Shown here: one piece after another, positions 1-9,523 of the stretch | Layout: the number at the start of each line of letters is the position of its first letter | Numbering within the stretch: the first letter of the stretch is position 1 | NCBI GenBank assembly: GCA_040510375.1 | Contig: JBEVJC010000014.1 | Location: 124,001-188,000, forward strand | DNA length: 64,000 nt | From: JBEVJC01 sp040510375 | GTDB taxonomy: Bacteria > Bacteroidota > Bacteroidia > Chitinophagales > Chitinophagaceae | Direction of reading: 5' to 3' | Notes under the pieces: generated by a model | The model's database searches: none | Seen by the model: the letters and a program-made list of their open reading frames with translations, nothing else | What the model was told of the DNA's origin: nothing | Made by a program: the position numbers and the translations under genes

Positions 1-3000
1 GCTATCCGGTTTCACATAAATATTCCGGAATGCATAGTTATTAAAGAGGTATTGCTCCGGTTGGTCGTTATCGGGATTGAAGTTTACAAACACCGTATTA
101 TGACCGGCCAGTGCGCCTGTTTCCACTGATACATTCAGCCGTAGTGTATCATTTGGAGCGATACTGGTAAGTGCTTTCTGTTTTGGAACAGGAATAATAG
201 TCTCAATATTGTTGCGGTCGGTAAGGGTCACCTTCACTTTTACGCTGTCGAAATTATAGTTGCTGATATTCTTGAACCCGATACCCAGAACAAAAGGTTC
301 GCCGGTTTCAATAGTGTCTTTAACAGACAGGTAAAGATTGGGAGCAATAGCACCTTCAGGAGCAGGGTCAAAGGTCAGCATCCAGTATTTCAGCTGGTAG
401 GGAGTATGATTAACGGAGTCAGCGTTTCTCAGGCGCAATTTGAGGAAAGGATACTGTTCGGCATCTACTGAAGAAATATCCAGTGAACTGGTGGCTGGAA
501 TAATTCCGGGCACCACTACGGTTTCCGTTCCGTTATTGGTAATACCAATCAGGTCGAGAGTCGGACTATCACCTGGCCCTGCATCTATTGTACGCCCCTG
601 CCACTTTAATTCTTTCCAGTTTTTTGCAGGTCCCACTACCGGCGAGTTCATATATCCGAGACTGTCTGTTGAATATGGATTTGCGCTTGTTACTATCGCA
701 TCATATACGCTGTCGCTGAATGTCCATACCGGTGCAAATCTTTCTTTTCCGTCTTTCTGGAAAATCAGGGTGAAAGCGCGTGGCCGGTTGAAGGAATCAA
801 GATCTGCGAAACCCTGGTCCCTGAAACGGTGGTAGAGTGAATTTCCTGCGCCCAGTGTCAACTCATCGTTTTTCCATACGGATGCATAGGTATTACCCGT
901 TTGGTTAGGGCTGCTGTTGGTCCGTACAACCACATAATACCCGGAAGGGATAAGGTCGATGAAATTCATCGCCTTCTGCCGCCATTCGGGAGTATTGAGC
1001 AGGTACTCAAAATTATATTCCCGACCACCTCCGCAAACCGCCCGGTAACTTTCATATAATCCGGATGATCCGGTATAATTATTTTTCCAGGAATGGAAGG
1101 TAGCTGAATCAATAATACTAAAGATAAGTTCATCGTATACGCAACCCGGACCTATCAACCCATTGACATTATTGATGGTTCCGGTAAAGAAACCACCTTC
1201 ATAGGAAGTTGTAGGATAAACACCATTGTTAACAAAAATCGTATTCAGGCGCGGCTTGAAACTCCAGTTCCTGGACATCGAATCCAGTGTCATCCGCTCT
1301 TCAAATGATTTGAAATGCTGGTAGAGGTGTGACTGGCTGAAGCCTTCGTTGCTGTTGGTGATGTAAATAAAGGAAGATGTATTCCATTTCAGTTCGCCGG
1401 TCTGGACATTCTCTGCCACCCTCCAGTAGTAAACCGTACTGTCCAACATCGATATTCCCGGAGTAAATTCTATCACCCCACCCTTACCGGTAACGGACTG
1501 TGATTTTTTCAGGTTTGAATTGAACAATTCCGTTGTATCCAGTTCCATTGTATACTGCCTGCTTTCAGAAAAAGGATTGGCTGTGGATGCTTTAAGGACA
1601 ACAGAGGGTGTGTTAACAATTGAAAAGTTGTACGGGTACACCGGTCTTATTTCATCTTCAAAAATGTATACATCTTTTGTGATCGCATTATTCGATTCAT
1701 ATAGCTCATCAATTTCGTTGTCCGGATCAATCGTAACCGTGATCCTGTTCAGTCCCTTGTCGCGGGTTGCCACGATATCCAGTTCAAACTCCAGGGAATC
1801 CATATACCTGATACCGCGAATGGTATCCCTCCGGATAACTACCGCCTGGGCTGAACCCGGGTACGTTCTTTTTAATTCAACCACTATCGGCCTGGCAGGT
1901 GATTTGCCGAGGTTGATGGCACTCGCCTTTACCTTAAAAGAAGACTCCGCAATGGAGATAAATGTGGGTGATACGCGGACAAGCGGATCTTCAATTGCAT
2001 AATCCGGTTTTTCAAACGAATACATTTTTATGGCAGGGTCACCATGAAGGGTAAACTGTTCACACTGGAACCTCGCATAAAAATCATTTTCAGTAGTAAG
2101 CTGGAATGTCTGTCTCATCGCTTCGTCCATGATATTCCCGAGCGACTCGCCGTAATTGCTTCGGCTCATTGCGCGGTACATCCTGGTTGCATAGATATCA
2201 AGGTAGTGAACAATACCCAGATGGGTACTCGCCATGAAGGCAATGGAGCCACGTTGTTTGGCCAGTACATATCTTTCAGAAATTGTTTCCTTTGTATAAA
2301 GACGCCCCACATTGTAATTAAAAAAGTTACCGGCGTTACAGCCCATCACATTAAACACCGGGTATTTCCCTTCATTATTATAATTGTTTGGATTATCAAG
2401 GTTGAATTCAAGAGTGTTGGCGGAAGAGTGACCGAAGTAACTCAGGAAGCCGATGCCATTATTAAATAATGCGGTTAGTTGTGCACTACTCAAAAGCGCC
2501 ACAGCATCAGATGTAGTTTTTTTGAATGTGGCAGTGGTTGCGCCATAAAGAGTGTCTTCAATAATATTTTCCCAACCCGCTAAAGCCCTTGCAAGGATAT
2601 CGGATGTTGCATTATCACTGGCACCCACCACATGTACTGTCTGCTTTCGCCATGCCTGGTCTTCTATGAGTGGAGAAGTGGATGAACGAACCTGTTCATA
2701 AACGATCACTTTTTCAAGATAGTCGGCCAGCTCCTGCTTGTTTATAACCGACAGGCGGCCTACCGGATTCAGGGGCAGTGAACTTCCTCCTTCGGCCATC
2801 AAAAGATTGTCTGACGCGGGATAACCAAAAGTCGGAACCAGTTGTAATTTATTAATGTCAGCAGCACTTTCATTTGAACGATAGGCAGCGTAAGTAACAC
2901 CCTTACCAACCAGCAGTACGTACTGCACCGGAACGCTGTACTTGGCGCGGGCCCATCTTACAAAATTGCGGATAGAAAGCGGATGCATTTTTATACCAAA

Positions 3001-4341
3001 TGCGAATTGATCAACCAATTCATCGATCATATAAACCCCTGCCTTGAAACTCCCTCCTGCTGCGGATCTCCGGTAACGTTGGTAATCGCCCAGGGGATCA
3101 GAAGTCATATCGCCATTAAAAAGGGGGTTGGAAATAATCAGGAAGTTTCCCTGGCTGGCAGGCTGAAGATAATTTACAAAGTTGCGTTGCTGCAAAGAGG
3201 TGATGTTGATGACGTTGGCTGTACCTGCATCAACCATAACCAGGTCACGGGCAACAGCCGATCCCTCCAGTGCAAAGCGGAACAGGCCGGATACAACATC
3301 TGCTATATAACGTTTACCATTGGTAAGGTCGTACAATACCGGGGCCGGACCCGAACTGCTGAAATTCGAAATCTCCAGGTAATTCCCGGCTGAATTGGCC
3401 GGCAGCCTGAAATTAAAATTGCTGGCACCTCCGAAGTTAAAGATCCTGGGATAGATCAGTTCAACCTGGGCAACAACCATTCGGTCGTCGCCGGTATAAC
3501 AGGTGTTCATCAGGTAAAAAACAGGAGAAGTACCCAATGCGGCTGTGGAAAGCGCCTGATCCACCCTGATATAATCATAATAATTTATTGGTCCGCCGGT
3601 AACCGAATCCCCATTAAATATCACCTTGAGGTTCCGGGCGTATGTTGCGTCGCCAGCGGCACTAACCCTGATATTGGAGGCTGGCGCACCAGGACCGGTA
3701 TAGGATAAAATATTGGGAAATGTAACAGCACGGGATGTGGTTCCATTGATCGTATTACTGGTCCATCCTTCGCCCATATCATAGGATGAGGAATACGTAT
3801 AGGATGTGCCTACGATCTCAGCACGGCCGCCATTTATTTTTTCACGGTAATAGTTTCCTGCCGTATGCATGAAAAAGGGTTCAGCGCTCAATGTATTTCC
3901 GGCAACATTGTTATTGGTGGGGGTAAGCCTGAAATTACCTCCCACAACCGGATTAACAGTAAGAAAGTAGAATGCGGTATCTGTTGACAGACTCCATTTG
4001 TCATTTAACTGCCAATCCTGATTCCGGTACAACGGCTTATCAGCCTTACCATCATTCATTTCACCCCAGAATTCAATATATCCACCGGCACCGATTGGTG
4101 CGTTGCTGCTGGTGGTATATATCGGAATCTGTTTACCGTTTCTCCACAGTTGGAAATAATCGGCATTCACGGCACCAAGGCCGTTTGCCGAAAGCAGGGC
4201 CTGGGGCAGACGGTATAGTCCCGTCGTTGCAAGTTTGAACTTGTAATAGGACTTACTATAGTCGATCCATTCATTATTAAAGCTCTGCGATGAAACAGAG
4301 AGCGATGATACAATGAACAATAAAAGTAAAATTCGTTTCAT
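1..4341 (-). CDS. porU2: Type IX secretion sortase-like C25 peptidase (PorU2-like), 3' end outside window
   Basis: The reading frame is open from an ATG at 4341 to the window edge, giving at least 1447 residues. It starts with a signal peptide (MKRILLLLFIVSS). The gingipain-type (C25) catalytic pair is visible: His in YFGHSS near residue 638 and Cys in MGCNAG near residue 668. A long C-terminal part of CARDB/Ig-like beta domains follows. In the family, PorU cleaves the C-terminal sorting signals of type IX cargo at the cell surface; the paralogue PorU2 is less well understood. The PorV-like gene 20 nt upstream, on the same strand, supports a type IX role. Catalytic class is clear; PorU2 rather than PorU is inferred from length and partner. 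The C-terminus cannot be seen. Confidence 0.85.
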   Translation of the reverse strand, partial: MKRILLLLFIVSSLSVSSQSFNNEWIDYSKSYYKFKLATTGLYRLPQALLSANGLGAVNADYFQLWRNGKQIPIYTTSSNAPIGAGGYIEFWGEMNDGKADKPLYRNQDWQLNDKWSLSTDTAFYFLTVNPVVGGNFRLTPTNNNVAGNTLSAEPFFMHTAGNYYREKINGGRAEIVGTSYTYSSSYDMGEGWTSNTINGTTSRAVTFPNILSYTGPGAPASNIRVSAAGDATYARNLKVIFNGDSVTGGPINYYDYIRVDQALSTAALGTSPVFYLMNTCYTGDDRMVVAQVELIYPRIFNFGGASNFNFRLPANSAGNYLEISNFSSSGPAPVLYDLTNGKRYIADVVSGLFRFALEGSAVARDLVMVDAGTANVINITSLQQRNFVNYLQPASQGNFLIISNPLFNGDMTSDPLGDYQRYRRSAAGGSFKAGVYMIDELVDQFAFGIKMHPLSIRNFVRWARAKYSVPVQYVLLVGKGVTYAAYRSNESAADINKLQLVPTFGYPASDNLLMAEGGSSLPLNPVGRLSVINKQELADYLEKVIVYEQVRSSTSPLIEDQAWRKQTVHVVGASDNATSDILARALAGWENIIEDTLYGATTATFKKTTSDAVALLSSAQLTALFNNGIGFLSYFGHSSANTLEFNLDNPNNYNNEGKYPVFNVMGCNAGNFFNYNVGRLYTKETISERYVLAKQRGSIAFMASTHLGIVHYLDIYATRMYRAMSRSNYGESLGNIMDEAMRQTFQLTTENDFYARFQCEQFTLHGDPAIKMYSFEKPDYAIEDPLVRVSPTFISIAESSFKVKASAINLGKSPARPIVVELKRTYPGSAQAVVIRRDTIRGIRYMDSLEFELDIVATRDKGLNRITVTIDPDNEIDELYESNNAITKDVYIFEDEIRPVYPYNFSIVNTPSVVLKASTANPFSESRQYTMELDTTELFNSNLKKSQSVTGKGGVIEFTPGISMLDSTVYYWRVAENVQTGELKWNTSSFIYITNSNEGFSQSHLYQHFKSFEERMTLDSMSRNWSFKPRLNTIFVNNGVYPTTSYEGGFFTGTINNVNGLIGPGCVYDELIFSIIDSATFHSWKNNYTGSSGLYESYRAVCGGGREYNFEYLLNTPEWRQKAMNFIDLIPSGYYVVVRTNSSPNQTGNTYASVWKNDELTLGAGNSLYHRFRDQGFADLDSFNRPRAFTLIFQKDGKERFAPVWTFSDSVYDAIVTSANPYSTDSLGYMNSPVVGPAKNWKELKWQGRTIDAGPGDSPTLDLIGITNNGTETVVVPGIIPATSSLDISSVDAEQYPFLKLRLRNADSVNHTPYQLKYWMLTFDPAPEGAIAPNLYLSVKDTIETGEPFVLGIGFKNISNYNFDSVKVKVTLTDRNNIETIIPVPKQKALTSIAPNDTLRLNVSVETGALAGHNTVFVNFNPDNDQPEQYLFNNYAFRNIYVKPDS

Positions 4342-4361
4342 GTGGTTGATTGGAGGTACGG

Positions 4362-5486
4362 TTATTTTTTCTTTTTGGCCCTGGTCTTGTCACTATTCAC
4401 CATATCAAGCCTTAACGAGAATACATGGGTGAACAACGGGTTCGACTGGTTGGCCAGGTTGGTAAAGGCGTAATCGATGGTAACTGACTGGACTTTGAAT
4501 CCGGCACCTACACTTGGCTGGTAAATCCAGACTTTCTTCTGGTTGGTGATATCCTCATCGTCCAGACCCTGCTGGAAATTATTGATGCCTGTGCGCAGGA
4601 AGAATACACTGTTTACATTCAGCTCCAGGCCAAGTTTCGGATCAACACTGATCGGGTCGCTGCTGATCACCGTATTTCTCCTGCCATCAAATGTCAGGTC
4701 GATATTCGCTTCAGCCAGCAGGCTTGTCTTTTTTCCAAGTTTGAAATCACGGGCGGCACCAAGTACCAGACGGGGAGCCGTCATTTCAGTTGATTTAACC
4801 GGGATCTTGTTATTGGTCAGGTAAAGGGCTTCTTTTTCACGTTCTGTAAATGTAAATGACCAGGCATTAAAAGTAGTGGTGATATCACGGGCAGAAAGAC
4901 CGAATTTCCATTTCTCGTGATGGATCTGCACACCTGCATCTACTCCAAAACCCCAGGCCTTTGCAAATTTGCCCACGCTGCGGTGGATGATCTTCGCATT
5001 CAGTCCGAAGTTGATATTCTTGTTTCCCTTCTCTTTCAGTTTCTGTGCAAACGAAAGCAGGAAGGCATAGTCGGCCGATGAAAAAGCGGTAACGTTATCG
5101 TAGTTATAGGAGCCATCCGGTTCCACAAGGAATAATGTGTTGGGAATATCATCCACTGCAAAACGGAGACCCGTTATAGCAACAGTACGTTTGTTATTGG
5201 CAGATGGGAAGGCTATACTGGCATAATCATATTTACCGATACCTGCAAAGTATTCAGCATGCATGATATTGATCTGGGTATTGTCTTTTACGCCTACCAG
5301 TCCTGCAGGATTCCAGTAACCAGCCGTGCCATCACTGACTGATGCAACCTGGGCACTTCCCATTGCGAGGCCGCGGGCACCTGCACCGATATTTAAAAAT
5401 TCATTGGAATACTTACGGAACTGGGCGTTGGCGCCCAGGCAAAGATAAGCAGCCAAGAGTGTGAGATATATTCGGGAAAAGTTCAT
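4362..5486 (-). CDS. porV: PorV/PorQ-family outer-membrane beta-barrel protein
   Basis: 374 residues with a signal peptide (cut after GANA) and the family hallmark NEFLNIGAGARGLAMG directly after it, followed by DGTAGYWNPAGL. The rest alternates like a FadL/PorV-type barrel. PorV shuttles type IX cargo from the translocon to the PorU sortase in the outer membrane. The C-terminus carries a basic tail (KTRAKKKK) after the last strand, unlike the usual aromatic barrel end. It lies just upstream of the PorU2-like gene, probably in one transcript. Family is confident; PorV versus PorQ is inferred from the protease neighbour. Confidence 0.85.
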   Translation of the reverse strand: MNFSRIYLTLLAAYLCLGANAQFRKYSNEFLNIGAGARGLAMGSAQVASVSDGTAGYWNPAGLVGVKDNTQINIMHAEYFAGIGKYDYASIAFPSANNKRTVAITGLRFAVDDIPNTLFLVEPDGSYNYDNVTAFSSADYAFLLSFAQKLKEKGNKNINFGLNAKIIHRSVGKFAKAWGFGVDAGVQIHHEKWKFGLSARDITTTFNAWSFTFTEREKEALYLTNNKIPVKSTEMTAPRLVLGAARDFKLGKKTSLLAEANIDLTFDGRRNTVISSDPISVDPKLGLELNVNSVFFLRTGINNFQQGLDDEDITNQKKVWIYQPSVGAGFKVQSVTIDYAFTNLANQSNPLFTHVFSLRLDMVNSDKTRAKKKK

Positions 5487-5633
5487 CAGGATAGTTTTCT
5501 TATAAGCAATTACAGTGATTGGATTTGGGGGTCGGAACCGTCCGTAAAAGTATACTATGGCCTGTTACCATCATAGTTTTACGTAGGAAATTACCCAGGC
5601 ATTGAAAACGAATCGTTTAGAAAAATATTGCAT

Positions 5634-5668
5634 TTGGCAAAGGTCTAACGCCAACCTCCGTATTTTTG
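5634..5668 (+). promoter_or_regulatory. Putative promoter of tyrS
   Basis: TATTTTTG at 5661-5668 matches the Bacteroidota -7 element TAnnTTTG. A TTG at 5634-5636 is the nearest -33 candidate with 24 nt spacing, slightly longer than the usual 17-23. The tyrS ATG lies 22 nt after the -7 box. Confidence 0.5.
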
Positions 5669-5690
5669 CGCCAAATTCTAACCTAACGTG

Positions 5691-6968
5691 ATGAATCTCA
5701 TAGACGAACTGCGCTGGCGGGGCATGGTGCAGGATATAATGCCGGGCACGGAAGAACAGCTGGCAAAAGAAATGACCACGGCCTATATTGGTTTTGATCC
5801 GACAGCTGACAGCCTCCATATCGGAAGCCTGGTGCCCATTCTTTTGCTTAAACATCTCCAGAAAGCCGGCCACAAACCTATCGCCCTGGTAGGAGGCGCC
5901 ACGGGTATGATCGGCGATCCGAGTATGAAGAGTGAGGAACGCAACCTCCTGAGCGAAGAGCAATTGCACATAAATGAGGCCGGCGTGAAACGTCAACTGG
6001 AAAAATACCTTGACTTTAATCCTTCCCTTGCCAACCATGCGGAAATGGTCAATAACTACGACTGGTTCCGGGGTATCAGCTTTATTGATTTCCTGCGTGA
6101 TACCGGAAAACATATTACCGTTAATTACATGATGTCGAAGGACAGTGTAAAAAAAAGGATTGAAGGAACCACCGGTATCAGTTATACGGAGTTTGCTTAC
6201 CAGCTCATGCAGGGATACGATTTTTACTGGTTATATAAAAACAGGAACTGCAAACTCCAGATGGGCGGAAGCGACCAGTGGGGAAATATTACAACCGGCA
6301 CGGAGCTGGTGCGCCGTAAAGCGGGCGGTGAAGCATTTGCGTTTACCTGTCCGCTCCTGACAAAGTCTGACGGAGGTAAATTCGGGAAAACGGAATCGGG
6401 TAATGTATGGCTCGATCCGCAACGCACACCTCCCTTCCAGTTTTACCAGTTCTGGTTAAATGCTTCTGACGATGATGCAATAAAATGGATCCGCATCTTC
6501 ACCTTCCTGCCGAAAGAAGAGATTGATTCACTGGTGCAGGAACAACAGGTTGATCCGGCCAAACGTATTTTACAAAAGGAACTGGCTAAACAGGTAACCC
6601 TGTTTGTCCACGGCGAAGAGGCATTACAGGAAGCCCTGACTACTACCGAAAAAACTTTCAGCAACCAGCATATTGCGGCGGAAGATCTTTCATTGGATGA
6701 CCTTGAAAAAATGCAGGGGGTAACAGTTCTGAATTTTTCCAGGGAGAACCTGGGCCAGGGTATTGACCTGGTAAGCTTCCTGGCGGAAACAACTGTGTTC
6801 CCCAGTAAAGGAGAAGCAAAAAAAATGGTCCTGGGTGGTGGTGTGAGTGTAAACAGGAGAAAGGCCGATGATGTACAACTTACGGTCAATGAAAATTTCC
6901 TCTTACACGGCAGGTACATCCTTGTACAGAAAGGAAAAAAGAATCATTACCTGATTAATATACAATAA
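5691..6968 (+). CDS. tyrS: Tyrosine--tRNA ligase
   Basis: 425 residues, the normal size for bacterial TyrRS. It charges tRNA-Tyr in the cytoplasm. The class I HIGH motif appears as DSLHIGSL near residue 40, the KMSKS equivalent as KFGKTESG near residue 225, and the QMGGSDQWGN motif lies between them. An S4 RNA-binding domain closes the C-terminus (KMVLGGGVSVN). ATG 5691 is preferred over the in-frame GTG at 5688 just before it. The alpha/beta hydrolase gene follows 50 nt downstream. Confidence 0.97.
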   Translation: MNLIDELRWRGMVQDIMPGTEEQLAKEMTTAYIGFDPTADSLHIGSLVPILLLKHLQKAGHKPIALVGGATGMIGDPSMKSEERNLLSEEQLHINEAGVKRQLEKYLDFNPSLANHAEMVNNYDWFRGISFIDFLRDTGKHITVNYMMSKDSVKKRIEGTTGISYTEFAYQLMQGYDFYWLYKNRNCKLQMGGSDQWGNITTGTELVRRKAGGEAFAFTCPLLTKSDGGKFGKTESGNVWLDPQRTPPFQFYQFWLNASDDDAIKWIRIFTFLPKEEIDSLVQEQQVDPAKRILQKELAKQVTLFVHGEEALQEALTTTEKTFSNQHIAAEDLSLDDLEKMQGVTVLNFSRENLGQGIDLVSFLAETTVFPSKGEAKKMVLGGGVSVNRRKADDVQLTVNENFLLHGRYILVQKGKKNHYLINIQ

Positions 6969-7018
6969 GAACAAACCGGACTATCGGGTCACTTTCAACC
7001 GCATTTTAACTCCGGATT

Positions 7019-7711
7019 ATGGAGCCAATAAATAGTAAAACCTGTTTGCCGAAAATGGATAAAGTTTATTTCATCAGTGGATTGGGAGCCGACAAGCGTG
7101 TATTTTCCTATCTCGACCTTTCATTCTGTGAACCGGTTTATATCGACTGGATTGAAGCGAGACCAGGCGAAACCCTTGCCCAGTACGCTACGCGCCTGAG
7201 GCAACTCATTCCAGATGAAGCGCCCGTGGTAGTTGGATTGTCGCTTGGAGGGATGATTGCAACTGAAATGGCTAAACAGGACGAACGGGTCAGATGTATT
7301 ATCATCAGCAGTAATAAACTTGCCAGCGAATTTCCACCCCATCTTAAAATGTTCCGTCGTTTACCGTTCCATAAGGTGATACCGGGTGTAGTGCTTAAAA
7401 AGTACCAGAATGTATACACCAGTATTTTTGGAGTAAAAGATCCCGAACAAAGGAAACTGATTTACCAGATCGTGGCCGACTCCGATATGAAATTTGTGAA
7501 GTGGGCAATTACGGCCATCCTCAAATGGGATAACAAGGTTATACCTGCCAACCTGGTGCATATCCATGGAACGGCTGACCGTTTACTTCCGTACAGGCGT
7601 GCAAAAGTGGATTATATTATTGAAGGCGGAAGCCATGTGATGACACTCGATAAGGCCGAGCAGATTTCTGTAATCATGAAGGATCTGGTGACTTCCTATC
7701 AAAAGTCCTGA
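7019..7711 (+). CDS. Alpha/beta hydrolase
   Basis: 230 residues. The nucleophile elbow is GLSLGG (Ser near residue 75), the acid is probably Asp in GTADRLLP, and the His is in GGSHVM near the C-terminus, so the triad looks complete. No signal peptide, so cytosolic. ATG 7019 is the first start; a second Met at residue 13 (MDKVYF) begins right at the fold and may be the true start. Substrate cannot be read from the sequence. Its last codons lie in a 65-bp tandem duplication. Confidence 0.85.
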   Translation: MEPINSKTCLPKMDKVYFISGLGADKRVFSYLDLSFCEPVYIDWIEARPGETLAQYATRLRQLIPDEAPVVVGLSLGGMIATEMAKQDERVRCIIISSNKLASEFPPHLKMFRRLPFHKVIPGVVLKKYQNVYTSIFGVKDPEQRKLIYQIVADSDMKFVKWAITAILKWDNKVIPANLVHIHGTADRLLPYRRAKVDYIIEGGSHVMTLDKAEQISVIMKDLVTSYQKS

Positions 7712-7810
7712 TCAGTTACTGGCTTCGATCGCTTTCCACATTTCCGGACCTGGTGACTTCCTACCAAAAGGCCTGATCAGTTACCGGCTTTGATCGCTTT
7801 CCACATTTCT
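7681..7810. repeat. 65-bp tandem duplication across two convergent gene ends
   Basis: 7681-7745 and 7746-7810 are adjacent 65-nt copies differing at about 6 positions. Each contains the end of the hydrolase frame (DLVTSYQK-stop) and, on the other strand, the end of the SGNH hydrolase (MWKAI-x-A-x-N-stop). The hydrolase uses the stop in copy 1 (7709-7711); the SGNH gene uses the stop in copy 2 (7777-7779). In each copy the two stop codons abut as TGATCA. Confidence 0.9.
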
Positions 7811-8445
7811 TCAGCCACCAGTTCATTACCATTGCCGTTCAGGTGAACCATATCGGTGGTAAGGATCCCGCGATCAACATTGGACGGATTATTTTTCAGG
7901 TTGTAATCCATGAAGGCTTTCCGCAGGTCAACCAGGGGCAGGTTGTTTTTCTTTGCCAGGTTACGAATGAAAATACTGTACTTGTTAAGATCACCATCAA
8001 GCTGGTTGGTATTGTCGGTTTTCTCCCCGATCACGGCCGGGGTAACCAGGATGATCTTTGCCCCGCCCGCACTGATCTTGTCGATCAGGGCCTGGTAAAA
8101 AGCCTGGAATTTATCGGCATCGGTGCCTGTTCCGGAACTTTGTTTATGCCATACATCGTTCACCCCGATATAGATTAATACCAGGTCGGGCTTGCGGTCC
8201 AGCACATCTTTTTCAAGGCGCAGGTAAAGATCATACACCTTGTTGCCGCCAATTCCGGCACCAATCAACTCATACTGGTCCGACTTCCCGTCCTTTTTTA
8301 TCATGGAGTCAATACGTGTGATATAACCACCGGGCTGAACACCCGCCTGTGTAATTGAATCACCGAAAAAGATCACTTTCTTTTTTTTCTGGGGGACAAA
8401 GGCCATAAGTAAAAACAGGCTGGAGATTGCAATGAAATATTTCAT
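7777..8445 (-). CDS. SGNH/GDSL-type hydrolase, secreted
   Basis: 222 residues with an N-terminal signal peptide (MKYFIAISSLFLLMAF). SGNH blocks are present: block I GDSIT near residue 29 with the nucleophile Ser, block III GVND (Asn), and block V DMVHLNGNG carrying the catalytic Asp/His. Family members are esterases, lipases or carbohydrate deacetylases in the periplasm or outside; the substrate is unknown. It is 23 nt downstream of cphB on the same strand. Its 3' end is duplicated downstream. Confidence 0.88.
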   Translation of the reverse strand: MKYFIAISSLFLLMAFVPQKKKKVIFFGDSITQAGVQPGGYITRIDSMIKKDGKSDQYELIGAGIGGNKVYDLYLRLEKDVLDRKPDLVLIYIGVNDVWHKQSSGTGTDADKFQAFYQALIDKISAGGAKIILVTPAVIGEKTDNTNQLDGDLNKYSIFIRNLAKKNNLPLVDLRKAFMDYNLKNNPSNVDRGILTTDMVHLNGNGNELVAEEMWKAIKAGN

Positions 8446-8468
8446 GATGGACTCGTTAGTTTTATTGA

Positions 8469-9362
8469 TTAATCTACGTTAACGTGTTTTTTAATAACCG
8501 CGCCTTCCTTTGCTTCGGGTAAAAAGCGACGTTCCCGGATAAGATAACCATTTCCTTTCTCACAAAAATGGACTTTCAGATTTTCAATACTCACGGGGTT
8601 TCCGTCCGGTATGTCGGCAATATTTGAATGAAGGATTTCATGACCATCAATGATGACTACCAGTCCGCTTCCGATCGCTTCCATTTTGTTTCCGTCGGTG
8701 ATCAGCATGCCCGTGTCTTCCCCGAGTCCGATACCGATACAACCCGGATTGGTAGCTACAGCCTGCGCCAGGCGGCCAAAGCGGCCCCGTTTTTCAAAAT
8801 GCGAATCGATGATCAGTGTATTGATGAAACCCAGTCCTGTAGTGATTTTGACTTCTCCCTTGAGATGCGCCCTGGTAGCGTTGCCCTCGTAGATCATGGT
8901 ATTACTCATGGCCATGGCGCCGGCACTTGTACCGGCAATCAGGAAATCTTCCTCCTGGTACCTGCGCTTCATGATACGGAGGAATTCAGTGCCCCCATCG
9001 GTAGCACTCAACCGCAGCTGGTTACCACCGCTGAACATTACGGCATCACAGGTGCTGATACGTTCCAGGAAATCGGGATTCATGGTATCCTGCCTGTTGC
9101 GGATATGCATCACGCCGATATTGGTGCAGGAGATCTTGCCAAAGGCGTTCAGGTAATTCTCACCAACTTCATAAGGAATGGTTGAAGCGGTGGTGATTAT
9201 CTCGATCCGGGAGGACGGACCTCCGGCTTCCTCCACCACCCGGCGAAGGATTCCCAGTTCAAAAAAATTGAGATTATTTCGATAAACTTCTCCGGTCTCC
9301 AGGTTTGTGCCTTTATCTTCCGCACCTCCCACAGCGATCAGCTTGCCTTTCGGTTGGTTCAT
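8469..9362 (-). CDS. cphB: Cyanophycinase (S51 family peptidase)
   Basis: 297 residues. CphB releases beta-Asp-Arg dipeptides from cyanophycin. The serine nucleophile elbow GTSAGA (Ser near residue 146) and the SGGNQ loop near residue 111 are both present, as in cyanophycinases and peptidase E relatives. There is no signal peptide, so it acts in the cytosol where the polymer is stored. The nearby cyanophycin synthetase supports this over another S51 member. No isoaspartyl dipeptidase gene, needed to finish degradation, is in the window. Confidence 0.92.
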   Translation of the reverse strand: MNQPKGKLIAVGGAEDKGTNLETGEVYRNNLNFFELGILRRVVEEAGGPSSRIEIITTASTIPYEVGENYLNAFGKISCTNIGVMHIRNRQDTMNPDFLERISTCDAVMFSGGNQLRLSATDGGTEFLRIMKRRYQEEDFLIAGTSAGAMAMSNTMIYEGNATRAHLKGEVKITTGLGFINTLIIDSHFEKRGRFGRLAQAVATNPGCIGIGLGEDTGMLITDGNKMEAIGSGLVVIIDGHEILHSNIADIPDGNPVSIENLKVHFCEKGNGYLIRERRFLPEAKEGAVIKKHVNVD

Positions 9363-9469
9363 TCAAGGGGATTTAGTCCGGCCCAAAATTAATCGAAAAA
9401 ACACAGGAACAGCCGAATAGCTGGTGGCGATGTGGATATGTGGAGAAAAGAAACCCCTTGTTTGCGGGA

Positions 9470-9499
9470 TTGGATAGATGAATAAAAAAGATATTTTTG
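9470..9499 (+). promoter_or_regulatory. Promoter of the small membrane protein gene at 9524
   Basis: TTG (9470-9472), 19 nt spacer, TATTTTTG (9492-9499): a full match to TTG-N17-23-TAnnTTTG. It sits 24 nt before the ATG at 9524 and supports that small ORF as a real gene. Confidence 0.65.
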
Positions 9500-9523
9500 C
9501 CAAAATTCTAAACGAACCTTCGA

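Noticed and set aside
5571..6113. A 180-codon minus-strand ORF
   Set aside because: Antisense to the start of tyrS.
7712..7776. A second open end of the SGNH hydrolase in repeat copy 1
   Set aside because: The SGNH gene already stops in copy 2; copy 1 is downstream of that stop and is not translated.
8628..9185. A 185-codon plus-strand ORF
   Set aside because: Antisense of cphB, with no start signals and no family resemblance; the cphB frame has the catalytic motifs.
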